Assembly: GCA_902797915.1 (NCBI GenBank) | Contig: CADBUK010000019.1 | Coordinates: 1 to 7,959, forward strand | DNA from: Oscillospiraceae bacterium | GTDB taxonomy: Bacteria > Bacillota > Clostridia > Oscillospirales > Acutalibacteraceae | DNA length: 7,959 bases | Reading direction: 5' to 3' | Part shown: positions 1-7,042 of the stretch, one piece after another | Numbering within the stretch: position 1 is the stretch's first letter | Layout of the letters: the number at the start of each line of letters is the position of its first letter | The notes under the pieces: model-generated | The model's input: the letters and a program-made list of their open reading frames with translations, nothing else | What the model was told of the DNA's origin: nothing | The model's database searches: none | Made by a program: the position numbers and the translations under genes

Positions 1-122
1 CTGAGCGTTTCGCCCTTAACGAGCTTCTTAACATAAATATCCATCAGCATTTCAGGATTTACGCCATTCATTTCGCACAGCACCTTTTTGCCGTTTTCAT
101 CATAATCGGGTTTAAATAGCAT
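1..122 (-). CDS. Unidentified protein, N-terminal 40 residues only (runs off left edge)
   Basis: An open frame starts at an ATG at 122 and stays open to the window edge, giving 40 residues that begin MLFKPDYDENGKK and end near VKKLVKGETL. A clear AGGAG Shine-Dalgarno (complement of 132-136) sits 9 nt upstream, which fixes the start. The gene begins 18 nt after the stop of the alpha/beta hydrolase with no terminator between them, so the two are probably co-transcribed. I do not recognise the product. The segment MLMDIYVKKLVKGE resembles the first beta-strands of cupin-type isomerases (IolB/KduI-like, where a short strand is followed by a 'kGE' turn), but 40 residues are too few to assign it. 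The gene is real on the strength of the start, the ribosome binding site and the context; its function is open. Confidence 0.6.
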   Translation of the reverse strand, partial: MLFKPDYDENGKKVLCEMNGVNPEMLMDIYVKKLVKGETL

Positions 123-131
123 TTATTTTCG

Positions 132-136
132 CTCCT
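132..136 (-). promoter_or_regulatory. Ribosome binding site (AGGAG) of the left-edge partial gene
   Basis: AGGAG on the minus strand lies 9 nt before the ATG at 122, in the 18-nt gap after the hydrolase stop. It is the main evidence that the truncated left-edge frame is a genuine gene. Confidence 0.7.
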
Positions 137-140
137 GTAA

Positions 141-1070
141 TTAGTTTAAAACTTTGTTGACAATAAAGCTGTCTATGTCCGCATAAACCTCTTCTTTATT
201 GAGTTCGTTAAGTATTTCGTGGCGGCAGTCGGGATAAAGCTTTAACGTAACCTTCTTGTGTCCCGTGCCGATAAGATTTGCCTCAATAGTGCGCAGACCC
301 TTGCCGTACTCGCCGACGGGGTCCATTTCGCCGCTGATAATCAAAATCGGCAAATCCTTGGGAACGGAGGTAAACCAATCCTTTGCGTTAGACGCAATAT
401 TGAGCTTTACCAAATCGTTCATACCCTGAGCGGAGAAGAGGAAGCCGCAATATCTGTCAGCAATATACTTATCAACAATTGCGTTATCCCTTGTAAGCCA
501 GTCAAACGGCGTTCTGCCCTCAAACTTTGAGTTGTATGAGCCGAAGGTCATTTTATCAAGCGTTTTGGACTTATAAAGCCTGCCCTTTGTTTTTGCAATG
601 AGGGCTGAAAGCTTATCGCCCATACCTGCGATGGGATTAGGACCGCCCGTGCCCATATATACGGCGCCGTCAACAAGATTGCCGTACTGCGCAGTAAAGC
701 AGCGAACGATGAACGAGCCCATTGAATGACCGAAAACGATAATCTTTTTATCGGGATACTCTGCCTTAGCCATATCAAAAACGGTTTTTAAATCGGCAAT
801 AAGGGCTTTATAGCCGTCCTTTTCGCCGAAATAGCCGCTGATATTGAAATCAACATTTGACTTGCCGTGATTAGCCATATCGTGCATAAATACGGCAAAG
901 CCCTGTGAGGTAAGATGCTCAAAATAAGCCTGATACCTGCCCTGATGCTCAGCCATACCGTGATGCATTACTATAACGGCCTTAACCTCGTTTGAATCGG
1001 GAGTATATTCACAGCCGTTAATTTCGCAAACGCCCGTTGCGGATGCAAAACTAAAATCCTTAACATTCAT
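141..1070 (-). CDS. Alpha/beta hydrolase, serine hydrolase of the monoacylglycerol lipase / lysophospholipase type
   Basis: A 309-residue soluble protein with no signal peptide, matching the Hydrolase_4 (serine aminopeptidase S33 / PldB, COG2267) style. Near the N-terminus is the HHGMAEHQGRY segment (36-46), the usual 'HG..e...RY' oxyanion-side motif of monoacylglycerol lipases. The nucleophile elbow is GHSMG at 114-118 with Ser116. The likely acid is Asp250 in SGEMDPVG, and the likely base is His284 in DCRHEILNE, so the full triad is present in the family's order. It should hydrolyse carboxylic esters of lipids such as monoglycerides or lysophospholipids in the cytoplasm; the substrate cannot be read from the sequence. 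Length is normal. It has a modest AAGGGG ribosome site 9 nt upstream, lies 15 nt downstream of the U-tract of the mscL terminator, and precedes the left-edge partial gene by 18 nt. Confidence 0.88.
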   Translation of the reverse strand: MNVKDFSFASATGVCEINGCEYTPDSNEVKAVIVMHHGMAEHQGRYQAYFEHLTSQGFAVFMHDMANHGKSNVDFNISGYFGEKDGYKALIADLKTVFDMAKAEYPDKKIIVFGHSMGSFIVRCFTAQYGNLVDGAVYMGTGGPNPIAGMGDKLSALIAKTKGRLYKSKTLDKMTFGSYNSKFEGRTPFDWLTRDNAIVDKYIADRYCGFLFSAQGMNDLVKLNIASNAKDWFTSVPKDLPILIISGEMDPVGEYGKGLRTIEANLIGTGHKKVTLKLYPDCRHEILNELNKEEVYADIDSFIVNKVLN

Positions 1071-1079
1071 ATTCTTAAA

Positions 1080-1085
1080 CCCCTT
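1080..1085 (-). promoter_or_regulatory. Ribosome binding site (AAGGGG) of the alpha/beta hydrolase, abutting the terminator U-tract
   Basis: AAGGGG on the minus strand lies 9 nt before the ATG at 1070. It follows the seven T residues of the upstream terminator without any gap, so terminator and translation start are nearly fused. Confidence 0.55.
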
Positions 1086-1126
1086 AAAAAAAGCAGAGCC
1101 TTATATAAAACGATATACAAGGCTCT
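1086..1126 (-). terminator. Intrinsic terminator downstream of mscL
   Basis: On the minus strand, AGAGCCTTGTATA (1126-1114) pairs with TATATAAGGCTCT (1107-1095) across a 6-nt loop. This gives a 13-bp stem with one G-U wobble. Two bases (GC) and then seven T residues (1092-1086) follow. This is the standard layout of a rho-independent terminator. It lies 39 nt after the mscL stop and acts only in the minus direction, because no T-run follows the stem on the plus strand. It should end mscL transcripts and any read-through from the long operon upstream. Confidence 0.88.
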
Positions 1127-1165
1127 AAGTATTAACTGATTAATTTAATGCCTAAAGTCAAAAAA

Positions 1166-1606
1166 TTATTCTGCCTCAGCCTCTTCCTCTTCAATGGGAA
1201 GGTCTGACGTGCAGTGCGGGCACTTTGTTGCTTCAATCGGAATTTCGCTCTTGCAGAAGGGGCATTCCTTAGTGGTTTCCTCTTCTTCCTTTTCCTTAAC
1301 AACCATTGACTTTGCCTTATTTGCCGACTTAACAATAAGGAAGATAACAAACGCAATGATTACAAAGTTAAGAATTGCAGAGATGAACGCGCCGATATTA
1401 ACCTTTGTAGCCTCATTGCCCTTGATGATTTCAAAAGCAAAGCCGATATCCGTGCCGCCGATGCAGGCAATAAGCGGATTGATAATATTATCAATAAGCG
1501 CATTAACGATTGCACTGAAAGCACCGCCGATGATAACGCCGACTGCAAGGTCAAGCACGCTGCCCTTTGAGATGAATTCTTTGAATTCAGCAATAAACTT
1601 TTTCAT
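1166..1606 (-). CDS. mscL: Large-conductance mechanosensitive channel MscL with C-terminal zinc ribbon
   Basis: A 146-residue homopentameric membrane channel that opens under high membrane tension to release solutes during hypo-osmotic shock. The N-terminus has the amphipathic helix (KKFIAEFKEFISKGSVLDLAVGVIIGGAF), with the family hallmark around DLAVGVIIGGAF at 19-30. TM1 runs about 16-45, a periplasmic loop 46-70 and TM2 about 72-93. After the usual basic/acidic cytoplasmic linker (94-113) comes an extension absent from E. coli MscL. It holds two CPxC knuckles, Cys115/Cys118 and Cys129/Cys132, spaced as a short zinc ribbon and followed by an acidic tail. ATG at 1606 is supported by AAGGAGA 7 nt upstream. 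The gene has its own promoter in the end of the preceding gene and its own terminator, so it is probably an independent unit, although read-through from upstream is possible. Confidence 0.95.
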   Translation of the reverse strand: MKKFIAEFKEFISKGSVLDLAVGVIIGGAFSAIVNALIDNIINPLIACIGGTDIGFAFEIIKGNEATKVNIGAFISAILNFVIIAFVIFLIVKSANKAKSMVVKEKEEEETTKECPFCKSEIPIEATKCPHCTSDLPIEEEEAEAE

Positions 1607-1613
1607 AACATAT

Positions 1614-1620
1614 TCTCCTT
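1614..1620 (-). promoter_or_regulatory. Ribosome binding site (AAGGAGA) of mscL
   Basis: A near-consensus AAGGAGA on the minus strand lies 7 nt before the ATG at 1606. A second ATG, 5 nt upstream of the chosen one, is in a different frame and does not open the MscL frame. Confidence 0.75.
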
Positions 1621-1645
1621 TAAAAAATAAAAATTTACATTTTTA

Positions 1646-1674
1646 ATAATATCACATTATTCCCGTAAAATCAA
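1646..1674 (-). promoter_or_regulatory. Sigma-A type promoter with extended -10, upstream of mscL
   Basis: On the minus strand, a -35 box TTGATT (1674-1669, 4/6 to consensus) is followed by exactly 17 nt and a -10 box TATTAT (1651-1646, 5/6). TGA directly precedes the -10, giving an extended TGn element. The predicted start is near 1639, leaving a leader of roughly 33 nt with the mscL ribosome site. The TG of the extended -10 is part of the TGA stop of the radical SAM gene, and the -35 lies inside that gene's coding sequence. The match is good by eye but has not been tested against genome background. Confidence 0.6.
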
Positions 1675-2527
1675 ATGCAGGAATGAATTTTTTTGAAGAT
1701 GAGGAAAGTTTTTGCAAAAAGACCTTTTCAAGACCCAAATCCGCGGCGTAATCGGCAACCTTATCGTACTCCCGACGGGTAATACGGCGGTTGATTTCGG
1801 GGAAATCCGAAAGCTCGCCGCAGGGAGTAAACTGCGCCATAAGGGATATGTATGTATCCCCGAAATTGCGCGCAAGAAAGTTGAGAATTTCAAGCGATGA
1901 ATTTGTATTCGCAGGCAAAATCAGGTGGCGGATAATCATACCCTTTTTCATAACGCCGTTTTCAAAAACGTCTTCAGGGCACTGACGGCGCATTTCCGTA
2001 AGCGCAGCCATAGCTGTCTGCGGGTAATCCTCCGCCTTTGAATAGCGCCGCGCCTTATCAGCCCTGATATATTTAAAATCGGGCAGGTAAATATCCACCA
2101 GACCGTCAAGCATTTTAAGCGTTTCAACGCTCTCATAACCGCTTGAATTATATACAATCGGCACGGGGCTTTTCCATTCCGACAGCAAAGCGGCAAGCCT
2201 CGGCGCATAATGAGTGGGGTTAACAAGATTTATATTCTCTGCCCCCTGTTTGATAAGGCTTTCAAAAATGCTTATAAGCTGCACATCGGAAACCTCTTTG
2301 CCCCTGTTGAGCGTGCTGATTTCATAATTCTGGCAGTAAACGCATTTAAGATTGCAGCCGCTGAAAAAAACGGCGCCGCTGCCGCCCTTGCCGCTGATGC
2401 AGGGCTCCTCCCAAAAATGAAGCGCCGCGCGGGCAAGGCGGAACTTATCAGGCGCACCGCATACTCCGCAGGACGTCTCCCTGTCTGCGCCACATTTTCG
2501 CGGGCAGGCGTTGCAAGGGGCGCTCAC
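1652..2527 (-). CDS. PflX-like radical SAM protein (COG1313, pyruvate formate-lyase activating enzyme-like)
   Basis: A 291-residue radical SAM enzyme. The cluster motif is GCNLKCVYCQN with Cys58, Cys62 and Cys65 (CX3CX2C), which binds a 4Fe-4S cluster and SAM. Ahead of it is the N-terminal signature of COG1313: Cys5, Cys8, Cys12 (CNACPRKC), then Cys20 and Cys23 (CGVCG), then WEEPCISGKGGSG (39-51). Despite the 'activating enzyme' name, the substrate of this family is not established, and no glycyl-radical enzyme is visible in the window. No SPASM-type C-terminal extra cluster is evident. The start is GTG at 2527, chosen because AGGAG lies 8 nt upstream and the frame overlaps the rsmI stop by 4 nt (GTGA). 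The gene is the last of the tight operon, and its 3' end contains the mscL promoter. Confidence 0.85.
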   Translation of the reverse strand: MSAPCNACPRKCGADRETSCGVCGAPDKFRLARAALHFWEEPCISGKGGSGAVFFSGCNLKCVYCQNYEISTLNRGKEVSDVQLISIFESLIKQGAENINLVNPTHYAPRLAALLSEWKSPVPIVYNSSGYESVETLKMLDGLVDIYLPDFKYIRADKARRYSKAEDYPQTAMAALTEMRRQCPEDVFENGVMKKGMIIRHLILPANTNSSLEILNFLARNFGDTYISLMAQFTPCGELSDFPEINRRITRREYDKVADYAADLGLEKVFLQKLSSSSKKFIPAFDFTGIM

Positions 2528-3345
2528 TTTAACAGCTCCTTATAAATATCCGCTTTTTTAAACGGTGTTTTGGCGGCAATTTCCTTTGACGCCTGATTGA
2601 TTGTCATACCGCTTTCAACAAGCGCCCTTGCCTGCTGCACGGCATCGTCAAGGCTAAGCTCCTGCCGCTCCTCTTTTTTACCCTCGATAATCAAAACGAT
2701 TTCGCCCTTCAGGTTACCGTCGGCATATTTTTCGGCGGCTTCGGCAAGGGTTGTTCTGATAACCTCCTCGTGAATTTTGGTTATCTCGCGCACGATGGCA
2801 AGCTGCCTGTCGCCGAGCGCGGCGTATAAATCGCGCAGGGTGTTGGCAAGCTTATGCGGGGCTTCGTAAAAAACGAGGGTTCGCTTTTCATCCTTAATCC
2901 AGTCAAGATGCTCAAAACGGGATTTCTTTGATACGCTGAGAAAACCCTCAAACGTGAAGCGCCCTGTATCCATACCCGAAATTGCAAGCGCGGTTGCAAA
3001 CGCGGTAGGACCCGGAACGGAGCAAACCGTTATTCCGAGCTCGTGGCAACGCCGCACAAGCTCTTCACCGGGGTCCGAAATCGCAGGCATACCCGCGTCA
3101 GTAACGATTGCGCAGTTTTCGCCTGCCATAATTCTTTGGCAGATAATCTCGCCGCGCTCGCGTTTATTATGTTCAAAATAGCTGACCATTTCTTTTTTTA
3201 TTCCGAAATGGTTAAGTAATTTAAGGGTTACCCTTGTATCCTCCGCGGCAATGAAATCAACCGAGTCAAGCGTTTCAACCGCGCGCGGAGAAAAATCGGA
3301 AAGGTTTCCGATGGGCGTGCCCACTACAAATAATTTTCCGCTCAT
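2524..3345 (-). CDS. rsmI: 16S rRNA (cytidine(1402)-2'-O)-methyltransferase RsmI
   Basis: A 273-residue protein of the tetrapyrrole-methylase fold that 2'-O-methylates C1402 in the P-site region of 16S rRNA using SAM. Motifs appear in the family's order: GTPIGNL (9-15), AEDTR (34-38), DAGMPAISDPG (83-93), VPGPTA (110-115), EGF (133-135), FYEAPHK (159-165) and the ITKIHEE stretch (188-194). A C-terminal helix-turn-helix-like region follows at about 230-273. Length is typical. ATG at 3345 overlaps the stop of the TrmN6-type gene by 4 nt (ATGA). No strong Shine-Dalgarno is seen, so translation is probably coupled to the gene before it. It in turn overlaps the radical SAM gene by 4 nt. Its placement beside a TrmN6-type gene recalls the yabB/yabC region in Bacillus, here without the yazA gene between them. 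Confidence 0.95.
   Translation of the reverse strand: MSGKLFVVGTPIGNLSDFSPRAVETLDSVDFIAAEDTRVTLKLLNHFGIKKEMVSYFEHNKRERGEIICQRIMAGENCAIVTDAGMPAISDPGEELVRRCHELGITVCSVPGPTAFATALAISGMDTGRFTFEGFLSVSKKSRFEHLDWIKDEKRTLVFYEAPHKLANTLRDLYAALGDRQLAIVREITKIHEEVIRTTLAEAAEKYADGNLKGEIVLIIEGKKEERQELSLDDAVQQARALVESGMTINQASKEIAAKTPFKKADIYKELLK
2536..2540 (-). promoter_or_regulatory. Ribosome binding site (AGGAG) inside the 3' end of rsmI, sets the GTG start of the radical SAM gene
   Basis: AGGAG on the minus strand overlaps the final codons of rsmI and lies 8 nt before GTG at 2527. It decides in favour of the GTG start rather than a later one, and it fits translational coupling through the GTGA overlap. Confidence 0.75.
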
Positions 3346-4073
3346 TTATCATAACCGTCGGCATAAGAGCCGTATATTTTTAACATTTCGTCGGTAAACT
3401 TACCGTTTTCCTTTTTTATTGAAAGCTGTGGGTCAATGCGCAAAAACGGCTTTGAATTTTTTTTGCCCTCAACCAAAAAGAGAAAGGGCTCCTCCCCCGC
3501 CTTATCAACAACAAAGCGCAGACGCTTTGGCTCAAGGCGGTACTGCCGCATAATCGCAAGCGCGTCAACAAGCCTTTCGGGGCGGTGGCACATACAGAAC
3601 CTGCCGCCGTATTTAAGCAGATACGCCGCCGCCTTAACAGCGTCCTCAATATTACAGCAAAGCTCGTGCCTTGCGATTTTTGCACTCTCGCCGATGGATT
3701 CAATCCCCGTGCCGAGCGGCTTGTAAGGCGGATTCATAGTTACAAGCGTAAAGGTTTCCGCCGTAAATTCCTTTTCAATCCCGCGCAAATCGCAGAGATG
3801 AGGAATTAACGCCCCCTGCAAGCCGTTATGAGCAATGCTTCTCTGCACCTGCTCAAAGGCGTTTTGCTGAATATCGAGGCAGTGAAGCTCCTTAGGCGGC
3901 TTTTCACGCAGCCAGAGGAACGGAATAATTCCGCAGCCCGTGCCCATATCGACGGCAATGTCGCGCATTTTAGGCTTTGCAAAATCCGCAAGCAAAAGCG
4001 CGTCCGTGCCGAAGGTATGCTCGGGCGTTACCTCAATATGAATATTGTCCGATAATCTTTCGTAATCTGCCAT
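3342..4073 (-). CDS. TrmN6-type tRNA1(Val) (adenine(37)-N6)-methyltransferase (YabB/YfiC family)
   Basis: A 243-residue class I SAM-dependent methyltransferase of COG4123. The SAM-binding motif I is VDMGTGCGII (41-50), preceded by the family's EVTPEHTFGTDALLLADF start (14-31), which resembles the 'q..yrfs.DsvLLa.F' opening of YabB/YfiC proteins. An acidic post-I residue is at Asp67 (CLDIQ). The catalytic motif IV is NPPY at 114-117, the signature of amino-N-methylation of adenine. By homology it makes m6A37 in tRNA1(Val); this specificity was shown for E. coli YfiC and is inferred here. ATG at 4073 lies 2 nt after the lepA stop. No strong ribosome site is seen, so coupling to lepA is likely. 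Its stop overlaps the rsmI start by 4 nt. Confidence 0.88.
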   Translation of the reverse strand: MADYERLSDNIHIEVTPEHTFGTDALLLADFAKPKMRDIAVDMGTGCGIIPFLWLREKPPKELHCLDIQQNAFEQVQRSIAHNGLQGALIPHLCDLRGIEKEFTAETFTLVTMNPPYKPLGTGIESIGESAKIARHELCCNIEDAVKAAAYLLKYGGRFCMCHRPERLVDALAIMRQYRLEPKRLRFVVDKAGEEPFLFLVEGKKNSKPFLRIDPQLSIKKENGKFTDEMLKIYGSYADGYDK

Positions 4074-4075
4074 AA

Positions 4076-5896
4076 TTATTTATCATCGTCCGAGGACAGC
4101 TTGAGAATTGCCATAAACGCCTCCTGCGGAACCTCAACGGTACCGAACTGGCGCATTCTCTTTTTGCCCTCCTTCTGCTTTTCAAGCAGCTTTTTCTTTC
4201 TTGTAACGTCGCCGCCGTAGCACTTTGCAAGCACGTCCTTACGAAGCGCCTTAACGGTTTCACGCGCGATAACCTTGCCGCCGATTGCAATCTGAATCGG
4301 AATTTCAAACAGGTGGCGCGGAATATGCTCTTTTAATCTTTCCGCAATCTTTCTTGCGCGCGGGTACGCTTTATCGGCGTGAATGATGAAGGACAGGGCG
4401 TCAATCAAATCGCCGTTGAGAAGCACGTCAACCTTAACAAGCTTGCTGCGCCTGTAATCCGAAATCTCGTAATCGAAGGAAGCATAGCCCCTTGTGCGTG
4501 ATTTAAGCGCATCAAAGAAATCGTAAATAATTTCGTTAAGCGGAAGCTCGTAATTAATATCCACACGCTCAGGCGTAATATAATCCATCGTTTTGAAAAC
4601 GCCGCGCCTGTCCTGACACATATCCATAATAGTACCCACAAATTCACTTGGGGCGTAAATATGCGCGTCGCAGAACGGCTCCTCGCAATAATCAATGTAG
4701 GCGGGGTCGGGATAATTTGTCGGATTATCAATCTCAACCATAGTGCCGTCCGTAAGATGAATTTTATAAACAACGCTCGGAACGGTGGTAACCAAATCAA
4801 GATTATATTCCCTTTCAAGCCTTTCCTGAATAATTTCAAGATGAAGCAGTCCGAGAAAACCGCAGCGGAAGCCGAAGCCGAGAGCACCCGAGGTTTCAGG
4901 CTCATAAGAAAGTGAAGCGTCGTTAAGCTGCAGCTTTTCAAGCGCCTCGCGCAGTGCCTCATAATCAGCGCCGTCCGCGGGGTAAACGCCGCAGAACACC
5001 ATCGGATTAACCGTACGGTAGCCCGGCAGGGGCTCGGCGGCAGGATTTGAGGCAAGCGTTACCGTGTCGCCGACGTGAGCGTCGTGCACGGTTTTAATTG
5101 ATGCGGTAATGTAACCAACCTCGCCCGCAGTAAGCTCGGCAGCCTTTTCCATTGAGGTAGCGCGCATATAGCCGACCTCAACGACGTTGAACTCCGCGCC
5201 CGTTGCCATCATACGCATTGTGTCGCCCGCTTTGATTTTACCCTCCATAATACGAACGTAAACTATTACGCCGCGGTAGGAATCATAAACGGAGTCAAAA
5301 ATCAGCGCCTTCAGCGGTTTATCGTCATCGCCCGTGGGGGGCATAATTTCATTTACGATATATTCAAGAACCTCCTCAACGTTTTCGCCTGTTTTGGCTG
5401 AAACGCGCGGAGCGTCCATACACGGAATACCGATTACGTCCTCAACCTCTTTTGCCACTCTGTCAGGCTCCGCAGCAGGAAGGTCGATTTTATTAATGAC
5501 GGGAAGAATATCCAAATCGTGATCGAGCGCAAGATAGGTGTTTGCAAGGGTCTGCGCCTCAACGCCCTGCGAGGCGTCAACAATCAGGATTGCACCCTCG
5601 CACGCCGCAAGCGAACGGGATACCTCGTAGTTGAAATCGACGTGCCCCGGTGTGTCGATAAGATTGAACACATAATCCTCGCCGTTTTTTGCTTTATAAT
5701 CAAGCTTAACCGCGTGCGCCTTGATTGTAATTCCGCGTTCGCGCTCAAGCTCCATATCGTCCAAAATCTGCTCCTGCATATCGCGCTTTTCAACGGACTG
5801 AGTAAGCTCAAGAAGCCTGTCCGCCAGCGTTGATTTGCCGTGGTCAATATGAGCGATTATTGAAAAATTTCTGATATTATCCTTATTAACTGCCAC
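4076..5896 (-). CDS. lepA: Translation elongation factor 4 (LepA), ribosome-associated GTPase
   Basis: A 606-residue translational GTPase of normal LepA length. G-motifs are all present: G1 AHIDHGKS (15-22), G2 RGITIK (54-59), G3 DTPGH (81-85), G4 NKID (135-138) and G5 SAK (166-168). EF-G-like domains II, III and V follow. The LepA-specific C-terminal domain is seen at about 561-600 as a basic GGDVTRKKKL stretch, then RMRQFG and EVPQEAF. LepA acts on stalled or mis-translocated ribosomes and is linked to initiation and 30S assembly. The start is GTG at 5896: AAGGA lies 9 nt upstream, and the encoded MAVNKDNIRNFSIIAHIDHGK has the expected short lead before G1. It starts 2 nt after the nucleotidyltransferase stop and ends 2 nt before the TrmN6-type gene. 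Confidence 0.97.
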   Translation of the reverse strand: MAVNKDNIRNFSIIAHIDHGKSTLADRLLELTQSVEKRDMQEQILDDMELERERGITIKAHAVKLDYKAKNGEDYVFNLIDTPGHVDFNYEVSRSLAACEGAILIVDASQGVEAQTLANTYLALDHDLDILPVINKIDLPAAEPDRVAKEVEDVIGIPCMDAPRVSAKTGENVEEVLEYIVNEIMPPTGDDDKPLKALIFDSVYDSYRGVIVYVRIMEGKIKAGDTMRMMATGAEFNVVEVGYMRATSMEKAAELTAGEVGYITASIKTVHDAHVGDTVTLASNPAAEPLPGYRTVNPMVFCGVYPADGADYEALREALEKLQLNDASLSYEPETSGALGFGFRCGFLGLLHLEIIQERLEREYNLDLVTTVPSVVYKIHLTDGTMVEIDNPTNYPDPAYIDYCEEPFCDAHIYAPSEFVGTIMDMCQDRRGVFKTMDYITPERVDINYELPLNEIIYDFFDALKSRTRGYASFDYEISDYRRSKLVKVDVLLNGDLIDALSFIIHADKAYPRARKIAERLKEHIPRHLFEIPIQIAIGGKVIARETVKALRKDVLAKCYGGDVTRKKKLLEKQKEGKKRMRQFGTVEVPQEAFMAILKLSSDDDK

Positions 5897-5898
5897 TC

Positions 5899-7041
5899 TT
5901 ATTTTTCCTTTTTATCATTTTTCTGAATTTGTCTTATTTCCACTATTTCTTTTACGGCGCGTTTGCCGTCCTTAGCTGTTTTAACAATCAGCCTGTAAAC
6001 ATAGAAAAACGGCAAAAGCACAGGCGCTTTATTGAGCACCCGATAGGTTCTGCACATATACTCCTTAGGCGGAAACAGCCTGAGCAAAGTATATTTAACC
6101 ATTGAGCTTGAACCGCCGTTATTGTTTTTAAAGGTTTCGTACTGCACAAGGCGCCCCTTTGCCGAGTCGCCGTAAAGCCCGAAGCTTAATACGGTTACAA
6201 GAAAATCAAGCTGCTCGCCGCTGAGGTCGCCGTCTTCAATCAGCGCAACCGACAGATTACGGACAAGGCTTTCAAAATCGGCAAGCCCCATTTCCTCCAT
6301 CCTGCCGTTGATGTAACCGAAATCCATATCTGCACATTTTTTAACCATCAGATAAGTATCGGTTAAAAACCTTACGCCGAAGCCGCCGAGAACATGGTGC
6401 TTATACATATGGGCAACGGAGTGGATATACAAATCCTCGTCGCTCATAATATACTTAAACTCGTTTTCGCCGTCCCTCTCCGCGTTTTCCCACACGAACG
6501 AAAAGTCGGTGTTAAAATTGAAATCGTCAAAAAACAGCGTTCTGTGAAACTCAAAGGTGTAGTACGGCGCTTTAATAAAATCGTCGGAATTCTCGCTCCA
6601 CGAGCTGAGCTTATAGCCGCGCTTTTTCATTATTTTTAAAAGCGAATCGCGCCCCTTTTCGTTATAGAGAATATCAATGTCGCTCATCTGGCGCATACTC
6701 TCCTTGGGGTAAAACGCTCTTATCCTGCTGCCCTTGAGCAGCATAAACGGAATCTCGCTTTTGCAAAGCTCGGCTTCAAGAAACGCAAGCTCGTTTTTCA
6801 TTGCAATAAGCCTTACAAGCTCGCTTTTTTCATAATTGTTAAGCCTTTCCGCCTGCTCTGCGGGAAGGTATTCGGCAGGCAGCGCGGCGGCAATTACGGA
6901 ATAAACCTCCTGCCGCTTTGCAATGCTTACAAGCCTTTCCCAGTCAATCGGCTCCTCGGGCTTATTCGGCACCTCGCCCTTTAAAGCGCAGCGAATAATA
7001 TATAAAAAATATTCAATTTCCCTGTCTTCAAACTTAATCAT
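5899..7041 (-). CDS. Nucleotidyltransferase family protein (NTP_transf_5-like), substrate unknown
   Basis: A 380-residue soluble protein matching the uncharacterised nucleotidyltransferase family NTP_transf_5 (PF14907) by its motifs. FMLLKGSRIRAFYP (99-112) leads into MSDIDILY (119-126), where Asp121 and Asp123 are the likely metal ligands of a Pol-beta-type nucleotidyltransferase. EFHRTL at 163-168 stands where relatives have a '.lHw.l' motif. HMYKHH (211-216) and FLTDTYLMVKK (225-235) give the helical middle of the family. The C-terminus (about 360-380) is strongly basic and lysine-rich. Relatives occur beside PqqD-like proteins, for example in lasso-peptide clusters of the Bacillales, and here the gene follows a PqqD-family gene by 1 nt. 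The transferred nucleotide and its acceptor are unknown. ATG at 7041 has GAGG 6 nt upstream. Confidence 0.75.
   Translation of the reverse strand: MIKFEDREIEYFLYIIRCALKGEVPNKPEEPIDWERLVSIAKRQEVYSVIAAALPAEYLPAEQAERLNNYEKSELVRLIAMKNELAFLEAELCKSEIPFMLLKGSRIRAFYPKESMRQMSDIDILYNEKGRDSLLKIMKKRGYKLSSWSENSDDFIKAPYYTFEFHRTLFFDDFNFNTDFSFVWENAERDGENEFKYIMSDEDLYIHSVAHMYKHHVLGGFGVRFLTDTYLMVKKCADMDFGYINGRMEEMGLADFESLVRNLSVALIEDGDLSGEQLDFLVTVLSFGLYGDSAKGRLVQYETFKNNNGGSSSMVKYTLLRLFPPKEYMCRTYRVLNKAPVLLPFFYVYRLIVKTAKDGKRAVKEIVEIRQIQKNDKKEK
5906..5910 (-). promoter_or_regulatory. Ribosome binding site (AAGGA) for the GTG start of lepA
   Basis: AAGGA on the minus strand lies within the last lysine-rich codons of the nucleotidyltransferase gene, 9 nt before GTG at 5896. 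No ATG in the lepA frame gives a full G1 region, so this site supports the GTG start. Confidence 0.6.
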
Positions 7042-7042
7042 T

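Noticed and set aside
1629..1644. A/T palindrome between the radical SAM gene and mscL, considered as a terminator
   Set aside because: The stem has only A-T pairs and no GC core, and it coincides with the predicted transcription start of mscL; it is unlikely to terminate.
1194..1646. 150-residue plus-strand open frame
   Set aside because: It lies antisense over the whole of mscL, which has clear family motifs, promoter and ribosome site; the frame is a shadow of its codon use.
2210..2545. 111-residue alanine-rich plus-strand open frame
   Set aside because: Antisense to the radical SAM gene, whose cysteine motifs are intact; no independent support.
4405..5055. 216-residue minus-strand open frame in another frame of lepA
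   Set aside because: It is fully contained in lepA, has low-complexity arginine/leucine-rich composition and resembles no family.
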